A stretch of DNA of 64,000 nt from Paracoccus zeaxanthinifaciens ATCC 21588 (GTDB lineage Bacteria > Pseudomonadota > Alphaproteobacteria > Rhodobacterales > Rhodobacteraceae): contig NZ_ATUJ01000006.1 in assembly GCF_000420145.1 (NCBI RefSeq), positions 110,258-174,257 on the forward strand, in the 5' to 3' direction. Position 1 is the first letter of the stretch, and each line of letters starts with the position of its first letter. Positions 17,469 to 27,038 of the stretch are shown one piece after another. Under the pieces are notes generated by a model, which was not told where the DNA came from, did not search any database, and saw nothing but the letters and a program-made list of their open reading frames with translations. The translations under genes and the position numbers were made by a program.

Positions 17469-17477
17469 ATGTTTACG

Positions 17478-18470
17478 ATGACCGACCCGCTGAGCCTGAT
17501 GCTGGCCGAACGCGATCATGTCCTTGCGGACGGGGCCACGGGCACCGCGCTGATGAACATGGGGCTTCTGGCCCGCGAACCGGCCGAGCTGTGGAACGAC
17601 ACCCAGCCCGAGAAGGTCGCCCGACTGTATCGCGGCGCGATCGAGGCGGGGTCGGACCTGTTCCTGACCAACAGCTTCGGCGCCAATGAAAGCCGCCTGC
17701 GCCTGCACGGCCTGTCGGATCGCGTGGCCGAACTGAACCGCAAGGCCGCCGCCATCGCCCGGACCGAGGCCGATCGCGCCGGTCGCACCGTGATCGTGGC
17801 GGGCAGCATGGGCCCCATAGGCGAGATCATGGCCCCGATGGGCAGCCTGACCCATGCCCGCGCGGTCGAGATGTTCGTGGAACAGGCGCAGGCCCTGAAG
17901 GATGGCGGCGCCGACATCCTGTGGATCGAGACCTTGAGCGCCCTCGAGGAACTGCGCGCCGCCGCCGAGGCCGCCCGCAAGGTCGGGATGGAATGGTGCG
18001 GCTGCCTCAGCTTCGACACGGCGGGTCGCACGATCATGGGCGTGACGCCGGGCCAGCTGTCCGCCGCGGTCGAGGCGCTGCCGAACCCGCCCGTCGCCTA
18101 TGGCGCGAATTGCGGGATCGGGGCGTCCGACCTGCTGCGCACCGTCGCCAGCTTCGTCGCATCGGGGAACGAACGCCCGATCATCGCCAAGGGCAACGCG
18201 GGCGTCCCGCACCTAGCAGACGGGCATATCCATTACGACGGCACGCCCGAACTGATGGCCGATTACGCCTGCCTTGCGCGCGACTTGGGCGTACGCGTGA
18301 TCGGCGGCTGCTGCGGGACGATGCCGGAACACCTGTCGGCCATGCGCGACGCGCTGGCCAGCCGCGCCCCCGGCCCGCGCCCGACGCTGGAACAGATCAC
18401 GGCGCTTCTGGGGCCGTTCAGCAGCGCGGGGTCGGATCGCGACGACGTGCTGACCATCGGACGCCGCTAG
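17478..18470 (+). CDS. bmt: Betaine-homocysteine S-methyltransferase
   Basis: Zinc-dependent methyltransferase that makes methionine from homocysteine with glycine betaine (or related donors) as methyl source. It is 330 residues. The N-terminal motif is LADGATGTALMNMGL. Zinc ligands are the Cys in GANCGIG and the Cys pair in IGGCCGTMPEHL. AGAGAAGG lies 9 nt before the chosen ATG; in-frame ATGs at 17469 and 17415 fit the family start less well. A general homocysteine S-methyltransferase is the alternative. No metH or metE is seen nearby. Confidence 0.82.
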   Translation: MTDPLSLMLAERDHVLADGATGTALMNMGLLAREPAELWNDTQPEKVARLYRGAIEAGSDLFLTNSFGANESRLRLHGLSDRVAELNRKAAAIARTEADRAGRTVIVAGSMGPIGEIMAPMGSLTHARAVEMFVEQAQALKDGGADILWIETLSALEELRAAAEAARKVGMEWCGCLSFDTAGRTIMGVTPGQLSAAVEALPNPPVAYGANCGIGASDLLRTVASFVASGNERPIIAKGNAGVPHLADGHIHYDGTPELMADYACLARDLGVRVIGGCCGTMPEHLSAMRDALASRAPGPRPTLEQITALLGPFSSAGSDRDDVLTIGRR

Positions 18471-19546
18471 AACAGTGACATCTGGTCCCCCGCGCGGGGC
18501 GGCGGCCCGAAGCGGCTGCAATCCAGCGCGGGGCTTCCCTCGTGATAGCCCAGCCGCTTGCGCGCCAGCCGAAAGCGCTTCATCGCCAGCTCTGCCTCGA
18601 TCCCCTCGCCGCGGAAACGGTGGCCGAAGCGCGGGTCGTTGTCGCGCCCGCCGCGCATGGCCTGCACGCGGTTCATCACATGCGTGGCCATGCCGGGGCG
18701 GTGGCGGTCCAGCCAGTCGCGGAACAGGGGCGCGACCTCGTGCGGCAGGCGCAGGGGGATCATGGTGGCGGTGGTGGCGCCTGCATCGCGCGCGGCGGCC
18801 AGGATGCGCTCGATCTCGGGTTCGGTCAGCACGGGGATGACGGGGGCGACCATGACGCGGACCGGAATGCCCGCGCGGGCCAGCTCGCGGATCATGCGCA
18901 GGCGCGTCTCGGGCGCGGGGGCGCGCGGTTCCAGGCTGCGGGCCAGATCGGCATCCAGCGTCGTCACGCTGATGCCCACCATCGCCTGTCCCTTGGCCGC
19001 AAGTTCCGCCCACAGGTCCAGATCGCGCAGCACCAGCCGCCCCCGCGTCACCAGCGTCACCGGGTGGTTCCAGTCGCGCAGCACGCGCAGGATCTGCGGC
19101 ATGATCTCGTATGTCGCCTCGATCGGCTGATAGGGGTCGGTATTCGTCCCCAGGGCGATCGGCGCGGGCTTGTATGACGGTCGCGCCAGTTCGCGTTCCA
19201 GAAGCCGCGCGGCGTCCGGCTTGGCGATCAGGCGCGTCTCGAAATCGAGGCCCGGCGACAGGTTCAGATAGGAATGGCTGGGCCGCGCATAGCAGTAGAT
19301 GCAGCCATGCTCGCAGCCGCGATAGGGGTTGATCGACCGGTCGAACGGCACATCGGGCGAGGTGTTGCGCGTGATGATGCTGCGCGGGCGTTCCTCGGTC
19401 ACCTCGGTGCGCAGCAGGTGCTCGTCCTCGGGGATGTCCCAGCCGTCGCTTTCGCGGATGCGGGTGTGCGGCTCGAACCGTCCGGCGGGCTGGGAAGCCG
19501 CGCCGCGGGCCTTCAGTCTGCGGTCGGGATCGCGCGGTGGAAGCAT
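18467..19546 (-). CDS. PA0069-family radical SAM protein (SplB-like)
   Basis: Radical SAM enzyme related to spore photoproduct lyase; the substrate in this branch is not established. It is 359 residues. The cluster motif is CEHGCIYCYARP (CxxxCxxC), and the family start RRLKARGAASQPAGRFE is present. The open frame continues to an ATG at 19612, but a LexA-type operator and a -10-like TATATT lie at 19553-19573, which favours the ATG at 19546. No ribosome-binding site precedes it. The 3' end overlaps bmt by 4 nt. SOS control would suit a DNA-lesion repair role, which is inferred. Confidence 0.85.
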   Translation of the reverse strand: MLPPRDPDRRLKARGAASQPAGRFEPHTRIRESDGWDIPEDEHLLRTEVTEERPRSIITRNTSPDVPFDRSINPYRGCEHGCIYCYARPSHSYLNLSPGLDFETRLIAKPDAARLLERELARPSYKPAPIALGTNTDPYQPIEATYEIMPQILRVLRDWNHPVTLVTRGRLVLRDLDLWAELAAKGQAMVGISVTTLDADLARSLEPRAPAPETRLRMIRELARAGIPVRVMVAPVIPVLTEPEIERILAAARDAGATTATMIPLRLPHEVAPLFRDWLDRHRPGMATHVMNRVQAMRGGRDNDPRFGHRFRGEGIEAELAMKRFRLARKRLGYHEGSPALDCSRFGPPPRAGDQMSLF

Positions 19547-19558
19547 GTCCGCAATATA

Positions 19559-19573
19559 GAACACATGCGGAAC
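19559..19573 (-). promoter_or_regulatory. LexA operator (GTTC-N7-GTTC) of the radical SAM gene
   Basis: On the minus strand this reads GTTCCGCATGTGTTC, an exact match to the alphaproteobacterial LexA direct repeat GTTC-N7-GTTC. A -10-like TATATT follows at 19553-19558, so a bound repressor would cover the promoter. One or two chance matches are expected in a window of this size; the placement in a promoter of a repair-like gene is what makes it credible. Confidence 0.65.
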
Positions 19574-19648
19574 ATCCGCCAGCCCGTTGAAAGATCGGCG
19601 CGGGGACCGCATGTTCCATCATGAAATCAACCAAGTGCAGGATGCGCC

Positions 19649-20515
19649 ATGACGGACAGTTACACCCCGCCCAAGGTCTGGACCCAGAAGGGGGCGAATG
19701 GCGGCAGGTTCGCCAACATCAACAAGCCGACCTCGGGGGCGCAGTACGACCGTGACCGCCCTGTGGGCAAGCACCCGCTGCAGCTGTATTCGCTGGCGAC
19801 GCCGAACGGGCAGAAGGTCACGATCCTGCTGGAGGAGCTGCTGGCCGCCGGCCATGACGCCGAATACGACGCCTGGCTGATCAATATCGGCGAGGGCGAC
19901 CAGTTCGCCAGCGGCTTCGTCGAGGTGAACCCCAACAGCAAGATCCCCGCCCTGATGGACCACACGGCGAACCCGCCGCAGCGCGTCTTCGAATCGGGCT
20001 CGATCCTGCTGTACCTGGCCGAGAAATACGGCGCCTTCCTACCCAAGGATCCCGCGGGCCGGACCGAGACGCTGAACTGGCTGTTCTGGCAGATGGGCTC
20101 GGGACCCTATGTCGGCGGCGGCTTCGGGCATTTCTATGCCTATGCCCCCGAGAAGCTGGAATACCCGATCGACCGCTTCACCATGGAGGTCAAGCGCCAG
20201 CTGCACCTGCTGGACCAGCGCCTGGCCGAGAACCGCTTCGTCGCGGGCGAGGAATACACCATCGCCGACATGGCGATCTGGCCATGGTATGGCGGCCTGG
20301 TCGCCGGGCGCATGTATGGCGATGCCGCGACCTTCCTCGATGTCGAAAGCTATCCCAACGTGAAGCGCTGGCATGACGAGATCATGGCCCGCCCCGCCGT
20401 CCGGCGCGGCATCATGGTCAACAAGACGTCCGGGGACCCGTCCCAGCAGCTGCACGAGCGGCACGACGCATCCGATTTCGAGACGCGCACGCAGGACAAG
20501 CTGTCGGCGGAATAA
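19649..20515 (+). CDS. yghU: Glutathione-dependent disulfide-bond oxidoreductase YghU
   Basis: Glutathione transferase-fold enzyme of the Nu class that reduces disulfides and organic peroxides. It is 288 residues. The YghU-specific N-terminal extension YTPPKVWTQKGANGGRFANI is followed by a thioredoxin-like domain (about residues 45-130, with NPNSKIPALMD) and a helical GST C-terminal domain. It is divergent from the radical SAM gene and ends at a bidirectional terminator shared with ilvC. Confidence 0.93.
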   Translation: MTDSYTPPKVWTQKGANGGRFANINKPTSGAQYDRDRPVGKHPLQLYSLATPNGQKVTILLEELLAAGHDAEYDAWLINIGEGDQFASGFVEVNPNSKIPALMDHTANPPQRVFESGSILLYLAEKYGAFLPKDPAGRTETLNWLFWQMGSGPYVGGGFGHFYAYAPEKLEYPIDRFTMEVKRQLHLLDQRLAENRFVAGEEYTIADMAIWPWYGGLVAGRMYGDAATFLDVESYPNVKRWHDEIMARPAVRRGIMVNKTSGDPSQQLHERHDASDFETRTQDKLSAE

Positions 20516-20518
20516 GAA

Positions 20519-20543
20519 AAGGGGGGCCGCGATGGCCCCCCTT
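20519..20543. terminator. Bidirectional terminator between yghU and ilvC
   Basis: A 10-bp stem (AAGGGGGGCC with GGCCCCCCTT) with a 5-nt loop lies between the convergent stops of yghU and ilvC. The left arm is preceded by A residues. Confidence 0.85.
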
Positions 20544-20563
20544 CGTCATGTGCGACGGGTCGA

Positions 20564-21616
<1,053 letters not shown>

Positions 21617-21690
21617 CTAACCGGCCTTCGTGACAGATTCCGTGCAAAGCGCCCGCATTCATCCGTCTTGCGGAAATAATCATGCCTTGA

Positions 21691-21705
21691 TAGTGAATAT
21701 TACAT
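21691..21705. promoter_or_regulatory. Candidate Lrp-type operator
   Basis: TAGTGAATATTACAT is an AT-rich, partly palindromic site in an otherwise G+C-rich gap. It resembles the classical Lrp consensus at 11 of 15 positions by eye. It overlaps the possible ATG of the first Lrp gene, consistent with autoregulation. Weak evidence. Confidence 0.25.
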
Positions 21706-22168
21706 GATTTTCATGCCCGACAGCACGGATCGCCGCATACTTCGCCAGCTTCTGGGCGATCCTTCGGCATCAAACGCCCAGCTGGCCGAACGCGCGGGCG
21801 TGACCGGCGCCAGCCTGTGGCGGCGCATGGAACGCATGCGCGAGGCGGGCGTGCTGAAGGGCATTCATGCGCGGATCGACTGGCGCGCCCTGGGATGGGA
21901 GGTCGAGGTCAGCCTGCGCTTCACGCTGGACAAGACCGATCCCCGCGCCTTCGACAATTTCCTGGCAGCCCTGCGCGAGGTCCCCGAGGTGATCGAGATC
22001 CAGAGCTTTCTGGGCAGCGTGGACTGGCGCGCGACCGTCATCGCGCGGGACATGGCGCATTGGCAGCAGGTCTATCGTGACCGGATCCTGACCCTGCCCC
22101 ATATCGCCGAGCTGGACGCGCTGATGCTGGTCTCGACCATCTCGGACCGAGAGGATCTGCCGCTGTGA
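21704..22168 (+). CDS. Lrp/AsnC family regulator (first of a pair)
   Basis: DNA-binding regulator, 154 residues. The helix-turn-helix (SNAQLAERAGVTGASLWRRMERM) is at about residues 22-45, followed by a RAM effector-binding domain (about 65-145). Another in-frame ATG lies 9 nt downstream at 21713. Its stop overlaps the start region of the second Lrp gene by 4 nt. Being divergent from ilvC suggests control of branched-chain amino acid synthesis; the effector is unknown. Confidence 0.88.
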   Translation: MIFMPDSTDRRILRQLLGDPSASNAQLAERAGVTGASLWRRMERMREAGVLKGIHARIDWRALGWEVEVSLRFTLDKTDPRAFDNFLAALREVPEVIEIQSFLGSVDWRATVIARDMAHWQQVYRDRILTLPHIAELDALMLVSTISDREDLPL

Positions 22169-22638
22169 CCGCGCTGGACCCAACCGACCTGGCGATCCTG
22201 CGGCTGCTGGTCGAGGATGCGACCCGAAGCGCCGCGCAGATCGGGCGCGCCGTGGGCATCGGCCAGCCCGCGGCATGGCGGCGCATCCGCAGGCTGGAAC
22301 AGCAGGGCGTCATCGCGGGGCGGCGCGTGGTGCTGGACAAGCCCGCCCTGGGCTTTGGCGTCACGGTCTTTCTGGGGATCAAGCTGGCCGCCAAGGGGCG
22401 CACGGGGCTGCAGGATTTCGAACGCGCCGTCACCGCCATCCCCGAGGTTCAGCTGGTTCAGCACGTGCTGGGGCAGTTCGACTATCGCCTGCGGATCACC
22501 GCCCGCGACATCAGCGATTTCGAGCGCATCCTGCGTCGCCGCATCATGACCCTGCCCGGCGTGGGCCAGGTCGAGGCCAACGTGGTCCTGTCCGAGGAAC
22601 GCAGGCCCGGGCCCCTGGGTGCACTGGACACACCCTGA
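22165..22638 (+). CDS. Lrp/AsnC family regulator (second of a pair)
   Basis: 157 residues with a helix-turn-helix (RSAAQIGRAVGIGQPAAWRR) near residues 19-38 and a C-terminal RAM domain. It begins at a GTG within the 4-nt overlap with the preceding gene, so the two are probably made together and may form a hetero-oligomer. It converges with ilvD. The effector cannot be told from the sequence. Confidence 0.88.
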   Translation: MTALDPTDLAILRLLVEDATRSAAQIGRAVGIGQPAAWRRIRRLEQQGVIAGRRVVLDKPALGFGVTVFLGIKLAAKGRTGLQDFERAVTAIPEVQLVQHVLGQFDYRLRITARDISDFERILRRRIMTLPGVGQVEANVVLSEERRPGPLGALDTP

Positions 22639-22648
22639 ATCGAAACGA

Positions 22649-22665
22649 CCGCGCCAAGGGCGCGG
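22649..22665. terminator. Hairpin between the Lrp pair and ilvD
   Basis: CCGCGCC and GGCGCGG form a 7-bp stem with a 3-nt loop between convergent genes. T residues are few on either side, so it is only a moderate terminator candidate. Confidence 0.5.
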
Positions 22666-22677
22666 CCGTCGGGTTCG

Positions 22678-24516
22678 TCACTCGGGGATGACGCGAACCG
22701 CGCCGCGCGCGGCGCTGGTCGTCATCGCCGCATAGGCGCGCAGCGCGGTCGAGACCTTGCGCTGGCGCGGCTTGGCGGGCTTCCAGCCCTCGGCCTCGCG
22801 CTTCTCGCGGCGGGCGGCAAGAGTAGCATCGTCGACCAGCAGCTCGATCTTTCGGTTCGGGATGTCGATCCGGATCGTGTCACCCTGCTCGACCAGGCCG
22901 ATCGTGCCGCCCTCGGCCGCCTCGGGCGAGACGTGGCCGATCGACAGCCCCGAGGACCCCCCCGAGAAACGACCGTCCGTGACCAGCGCACAGGCCTTCC
23001 CCAGCCCCTTCGATTTCAGATAGCTGGTCGGATACAGCATCTCCTGCATCCCCGGCCCGCCGCGCGGCCCCTCATAGCGGATCAGCACGACCTCGCCCTC
23101 CTTGACCTTGCCGGTCAGGATGGCGCTGACACTGTCGTCCTGGCTCTCGAAGATATGGGCCGGACCCTCGAAGGTCAGGATCGATTCGTCCACGCCCGCC
23201 GTCTTCACGATGCAGCCGTCCTCGGCCAGGTTGCCATAGAGCACCGCAAGGCCCCCATCCTGCGAGAAGGCATGTTCCTTGGTACGGATCACGCCCTTCT
23301 CGCGGTCCAGGTCGACCTCTTCGAAGCGCTGCTCCTGCGAGAATGCGACCTGCGTCGGAACGCCCCCCGGCGCCGCGCGATAGAAATCGTGCACGGTCGC
23401 GGAATCGGTGCGCTTGACGTCCCAACGGTCCAGCGCCTCGGCCAGCGATGCAGCATGGACGCTGCCCACATCGGTCTTCAGCAGGCCCGCGCGGTCCAGT
23501 TCGCCCAGGATGCCCATGATGCCACCCGCGCGGTGCACGTCCTCCATGTGGACGTCGTCCTTGGCGGGGGCGACCTTGCACAGGACCGGCACGCCGCGCG
23601 ACAGGCGGTCGATATCGGACATGGTGAAGTCGATCCCGGCCTCGTGGGCCGCGGCCAGCAGATGCAGCACGGTGTTGGTCGACCCGCCCATCGCGATGTC
23701 CAGCGTCATCGCGTTCTCGAACGCCTCGAAGCTGGCGATGTTGCGCGGCAGGACCGACGCGTCGTCGCCTTCATAGTAGCGGCGCGCAAGGTCCACGATC
23801 AGGTGGCCGGCCTCGACGAACAGGCGCTTGCGGTCGGCATGGGTGGCAAGCGTCGACCCGTTGCCCGGCAGCGCAAGGCCAAGCGCCTCGGTCAGGCAGT
23901 TCATCGAGTTCGCAGTGAACATACCGGAACACGACCCGCAGGTCGGGCAGGCCGAACGCTCGATCGCCTCGACCTGCTCGTCGGAATAGGCGTCGTCGGC
24001 GGCGGCGACCATGGCATCGACCAGGTCCAGCGCCTTCAGCTTGCCATCCTCCAGCACCAGCTTGCCGGCCTCCATCGGGCCGCCCGACACGAAGACGACC
24101 GGGATGTTCAGGCGCAGCGCGGCCATCAGCATGCCCGGCGTGATCTTGTCGCAATTGCTGATGCAGACCATCGCGTCGGCGCAATGCGCGTTGACCATGT
24201 ATTCGACCGAATCCGCGATCACCTCTCGCGAGGGCAGCGAATAGAGCATGCCGTCATGGCCCATCGCGATGCCGTCATCGACGGCGATGGTGTTGAACTC
24301 CTTCGCGATGCCGCCGGCCGATTCGACCTCTCGTGCGACCATCTGGCCGAGATCCTTGAGGTGGACATGGCCGGGCACGAACTGGGTGAAGCTGTTGACG
24401 ATGGCGATGATCGGCTTGCCGAAATCGCTGTCCTTCACGCCCGTCGCGCGCCACAGGCCACGGGCGCCGGCCATGTTGCGGCCATGGGTGGTGGTGCGGG
24501 AACGATAGGCGGGCAT
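22678..24516 (-). CDS. ilvD: Dihydroxy-acid dehydratase
   Basis: Iron-sulfur dehydratase making the 2-keto acid precursors of valine and isoleucine. It is 612 residues, a normal length. Cluster ligands lie in [12 protein letters not shown] and [18 protein letters not shown]; the C-terminal signature is [23 protein letters not shown]. Together with ilvC and the Lrp pair it forms a small branched-chain amino acid cluster, although the genes are not one operon. Confidence 0.96.
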   Translation of the reverse strand: MPAYRSRTTTHGRNMAGARGLWRATGVKDSDFGKPIIAIVNSFTQFVPGHVHLKDLGQMVAREVESAGGIAKEFNTIAVDDGIAMGHDGMLYSLPSREVIADSVEYMVNAHCADAMVCISNCDKITPGMLMAALRLNIPVVFVSGGPMEAGKLVLEDGKLKALDLVDAMVAAADDAYSDEQVEAIERSACPTCGSCSGMFTANSMNCLTEALGLALPGNGSTLATHADRKRLFVEAGHLIVDLARRYYEGDDASVLPRNIASFEAFENAMTLDIAMGGSTNTVLHLLAAAHEAGIDFTMSDIDRLSRGVPVLCKVAPAKDDVHMEDVHRAGGIMGILGELDRAGLLKTDVGSVHAASLAEALDRWDVKRTDSATVHDFYRAAPGGVPTQVAFSQEQRFEEVDLDREKGVIRTKEHAFSQDGGLAVLYGNLAEDGCIVKTAGVDESILTFEGPAHIFESQDDSVSAILTGKVKEGEVVLIRYEGPRGGPGMQEMLYPTSYLKSKGLGKACALVTDGRFSGGSSGLSIGHVSPEAAEGGTIGLVEQGDTIRIDIPNRKIELLVDDATLAARREKREAEGWKPAKPRQRKVSTALRAYAAMTTSAARGAVRVIPE

Positions 24517-24629
24517 TGGCTGATCTCCTTTGGCTTGGCGGGCTGTTTAACACCGGCGCAGACGGAAGGAAATTGCCGGAACGAACGATTTCAAGTGATT
24601 TTCGGTCGCGAAGGGGCGATCCCGCGCAG

Positions 24630-24944
24630 TCAGGACGCCAGCTTCATGGTGACGATGCCCATGACGATCATCCCGGCGGCGGCCAGGCGGATCATCGTGA
24701 CGGGTTCCGACAGGAAGGCAATTCCGATGACGAAGCTGCCCACCGCACCGATGCCGGTCCAGACCATGTAGGCCGTGCCCAGTGGCAGGTGGCGCATCGC
24801 GACGGCCAGCAGCCAGAAGGACAGGAACATCCCCACCACCATGATCGCGGTGGGAAGGGGCTTTGAGAAACCTTGCGAGTATTTCATCGCCGTCGCCCAG
24901 ACGATTTCGAGAAGGCCGGCGACGGTCAGCAGGATCCAGGGCAT
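24630..24944 (-). CDS. sugE: SMR-family guanidinium exporter SugE/Gdx
   Basis: Small multidrug resistance transporter, 104 residues with four predicted membrane helices. The conserved Glu in helix 1 is in GLLEIVWATAMKYS (E13 or so), and WTGIGAVGSF matches the SugE subclass. The guanidine-II riboswitch just upstream shows that the physiological substrate is very probably guanidinium exported against protons. Quaternary ammonium export is the older annotation for this family. Confidence 0.92.
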   Translation of the reverse strand: MPWILLTVAGLLEIVWATAMKYSQGFSKPLPTAIMVVGMFLSFWLLAVAMRHLPLGTAYMVWTGIGAVGSFVIGIAFLSEPVTMIRLAAAGMIVMGIVTMKLAS

Positions 24945-24962
24945 GACGCATCCATGGACAGG

Positions 24963-25026
24963 GCCGGGTCGTCCCGGCGTTCCGTTCCCGCCCTGCGGGA
25001 ACCCGTGATCGGAGAGGTCGTCCTCT
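24963..25026 (-). ncRNA. Guanidine-II (mini-ykkC) riboswitch
   Basis: On the minus strand two hairpins carry the diagnostic ACGA loops. The first is AGAGG-ACGA-CCTCT (25013-25026) and the second is GCCGGG-ACGA-CCCGGC (24963-24978). They are joined by a 34-nt linker that itself contains an 8-bp hairpin (24984-25002). The second hairpin ends 18 nt before the sugE start. Twin stems with ACGR loops define the mini-ykkC class, in which guanidine binding docks the loops and raises expression of the exporter gene. Confidence 0.92.
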
Positions 25027-25068
25027 GGCAGGCGAAGCTAGTGTCGCGGGCGCGGGGCCGCAAGGCCC

Positions 25069-26259
25069 TCAGCGCATGCCCAGCCCCGCCCGCATCATCA
25101 GCCGCCGCACGGGCGCCGCGGCGTACAGCCCGCCCAGGGCCGCCGCGCGCAGGTCGCGCAGCGGGCGCGATCCCGCCTGGCTGGCACGGTTCAGCGCGTC
25201 GATGCCCAGCATCCGGGCGCGGGCCTCGGGGCGGCGCTGGCGGTCGTATCGCAGCAACGCGGCCTGATCGCCGGGATTTTCGCGCATCAGGTCCAGCAGC
25301 CCGTCCAGATCGGCCAGGCTCATGTTCAGCCCCTGCGCGCCGATGGGCGGCAGGACATGGGCGGCCTCGGCGATCAGGGCGGTGCGGGGACCGGCAAAGC
25401 GATCCGCGATCTGGCTGATGATTGGCCATTCGGTCAGCGCCGTCGCCTGCCGCAGATGGCCCAGAACACCCGCCGACCTTGCGTTCAGCGCATCCTCGAA
25501 GGCGGCGGGGTCCAGCGACCGCAGCCGCGCGGTCTCGGACCCGTTTTCCATCCAGACCACGGCCGAGGACGGCCTGCCGTCGCGATCGGGCAGCGGCACC
25601 AGCGTGAACGGCCCGCCCGAGCGGTGCACTTCGGTCGAGACATTGCCGTGGGGTTCGTCATGCGTGACGGCAAAGGCCAGCGCCTTCTGGCCATAGCGGC
25701 GGGTGGAGACCCCGATCCCCAGGGCCTGCCGCACTGGGGAATTGCGCCCGTCAGCCCCGACCAGCAGGCGCGCGCGCAGGCGCGTCCCGTCGGACAGGGC
25801 GACCATCGCCCCCTCGGCGCGGGTCACGACCTCGGTCGTGGCGGTGCCGGGGCGGAACTCGACATTGGGCATCCCCTCCAGCATGGCCGAGATCTCTCGG
25901 CGCAGAAGCCAGTTGGGCAGGTTCCACCCGAAGGGCTGGTCGCCGATCTCCGCCGCGTCGAAATCGCGGACCAGGCGCGGGACGGGGTCCGCCCCGCCCG
26001 CATCGACGATGCGCATGACCTGCAGCGCGGTCGCGTGCGGGCCCAGCCGTTCCCACAGCCCGATCCGTTCCAGAAGCCGGGCCGAGGGTTGCAGGAAGGC
26101 GGTCGATCGCAGGTCGGCGCCCTCGGCGCCCTCGTCCGTGACGGGCGGCGCGGGATCGACGCAGATCACGCCGAAGCCCTGCGCGCCGAAGCCCGCCGCC
26201 GCGATCAGCCCGGCGATCCCCCCGCCCGAGATGAGGATGTCGATATCCTGCGTGTCCAT
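25069..26259 (-). CDS. UbiH/UbiF-family FAD-dependent hydroxylase
   Basis: Flavoprotein monooxygenase likely acting on the ubiquinone ring, 396 residues. FAD-binding motifs are GGGIAGLIAAAGFGAQG near residues 11-27, VGADGRNSPVRQALGI near residue 165, and EAAHVLPPIGAQGLNMSLAD near residue 290. The ring position is not clear from sequence, and alphaproteobacteria often use broad-range enzymes of this family (UbiL/UbiM-like). It precedes sugE but with the riboswitch in between, so the two need not share a message. Confidence 0.85.
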   Translation of the reverse strand: MDTQDIDILISGGGIAGLIAAAGFGAQGFGVICVDPAPPVTDEGAEGADLRSTAFLQPSARLLERIGLWERLGPHATALQVMRIVDAGGADPVPRLVRDFDAAEIGDQPFGWNLPNWLLRREISAMLEGMPNVEFRPGTATTEVVTRAEGAMVALSDGTRLRARLLVGADGRNSPVRQALGIGVSTRRYGQKALAFAVTHDEPHGNVSTEVHRSGGPFTLVPLPDRDGRPSSAVVWMENGSETARLRSLDPAAFEDALNARSAGVLGHLRQATALTEWPIISQIADRFAGPRTALIAEAAHVLPPIGAQGLNMSLADLDGLLDLMRENPGDQAALLRYDRQRRPEARARMLGIDALNRASQAGSRPLRDLRAAALGGLYAAAPVRRLMMRAGLGMR

Positions 26260-26307
26260 GGCCGCGCCCCCTGATGTGTCGCAACCCAGATAGGACGGCC
26301 CGCCCTC

Positions 26308-26973
26308 TCAGGCAATGCGGCGCAGGAACGCGGTCAGGTCGTCGGTGCGGTGATGGACATGCGGCCCCGGATCGCCCGCCAGCGCATCCGGCCCGTCGCG
26401 CCCCTGCCCCACCAGCACCGTGCGCATGCCCAGTTCATGCGGGACCAGCAGGTTGCGGGGATCGTCCTCGAAGAAGGCCGCGACGGTCGGGTCGATGCCC
26501 GTGGCGTTCAGCACGCGGGCGAATGCCTCGGGCGAGGGTTTGGGATGAAAGCCCGTCTCCTCGATGCCATAGACGCCCTCGAACAGGTCCGGTGCATCCA
26601 GACCCCGCGCCGCCAGCACGCGGCGGGCATAGGCACGATCGCCATTGGTATGCACGATCCGCCGCCCGGGCAGGGCCGCGATGGCCGCGGCCAGATCGGG
26701 CGCGGGGTCCAGATGCGTCATGTCGATATCGTGCACATCGGCCAGGTAGGCCACGGGGTCGATCGCATGTTCGGCCATCAGCCCCGCCAGCGTGGTGCCG
26801 TGCAGCCGCCAGTATTCGGCGCGCAGGCGGTCGGCCTCGGGGGCGGGGACGCCCAGAAGACGCATCATCCATTGCGTCATCCGCGTCTCGATCTGCGCGA
26901 AAAGCTGCGCCTCGGGCGGATAGAGGGTATTGTCCAGATCGAAGATCCAGGTGCGAACATGCGAAAAATCCAT
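26308..26973 (-). CDS. HAD-superfamily pyrimidine 5'-nucleotidase
   Basis: Haloacid dehalogenase-type phosphatase of the SDT1-like pyrimidine nucleotidase family, 221 residues. Motif I FDLDNTLYP is at residues 10-18, motif II is in IVHTNGDRAYARRVL, the Lys is in HPKPSPEAF, and motif IV is in AAFFEDDPRNL. It ends 48 nt upstream of the UbiH-like gene on the same strand and is divergent from gntR. The exact nucleotide substrate is not shown. Confidence 0.85.
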   Translation of the reverse strand: MDFSHVRTWIFDLDNTLYPPEAQLFAQIETRMTQWMMRLLGVPAPEADRLRAEYWRLHGTTLAGLMAEHAIDPVAYLADVHDIDMTHLDPAPDLAAAIAALPGRRIVHTNGDRAYARRVLAARGLDAPDLFEGVYGIEETGFHPKPSPEAFARVLNATGIDPTVAAFFEDDPRNLLVPHELGMRTVLVGQGRDGPDALAGDPGPHVHHRTDDLTAFLRRIA

Positions 26974-27038
26974 GCGGATCAGATAGCCTGCGGCGGTCGC
27001 GCTTGCAATTCACCCCGCATCTGCCAATCCTGCCCGCC

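Noticed and set aside
17361..17477. A SAM or SAH riboswitch upstream of bmt
   Set aside because: The leader has one hairpin near the ribosome-binding site but none of the conserved sequences of SAM-I, SAM-II/V or SAH aptamers that I could recognise.
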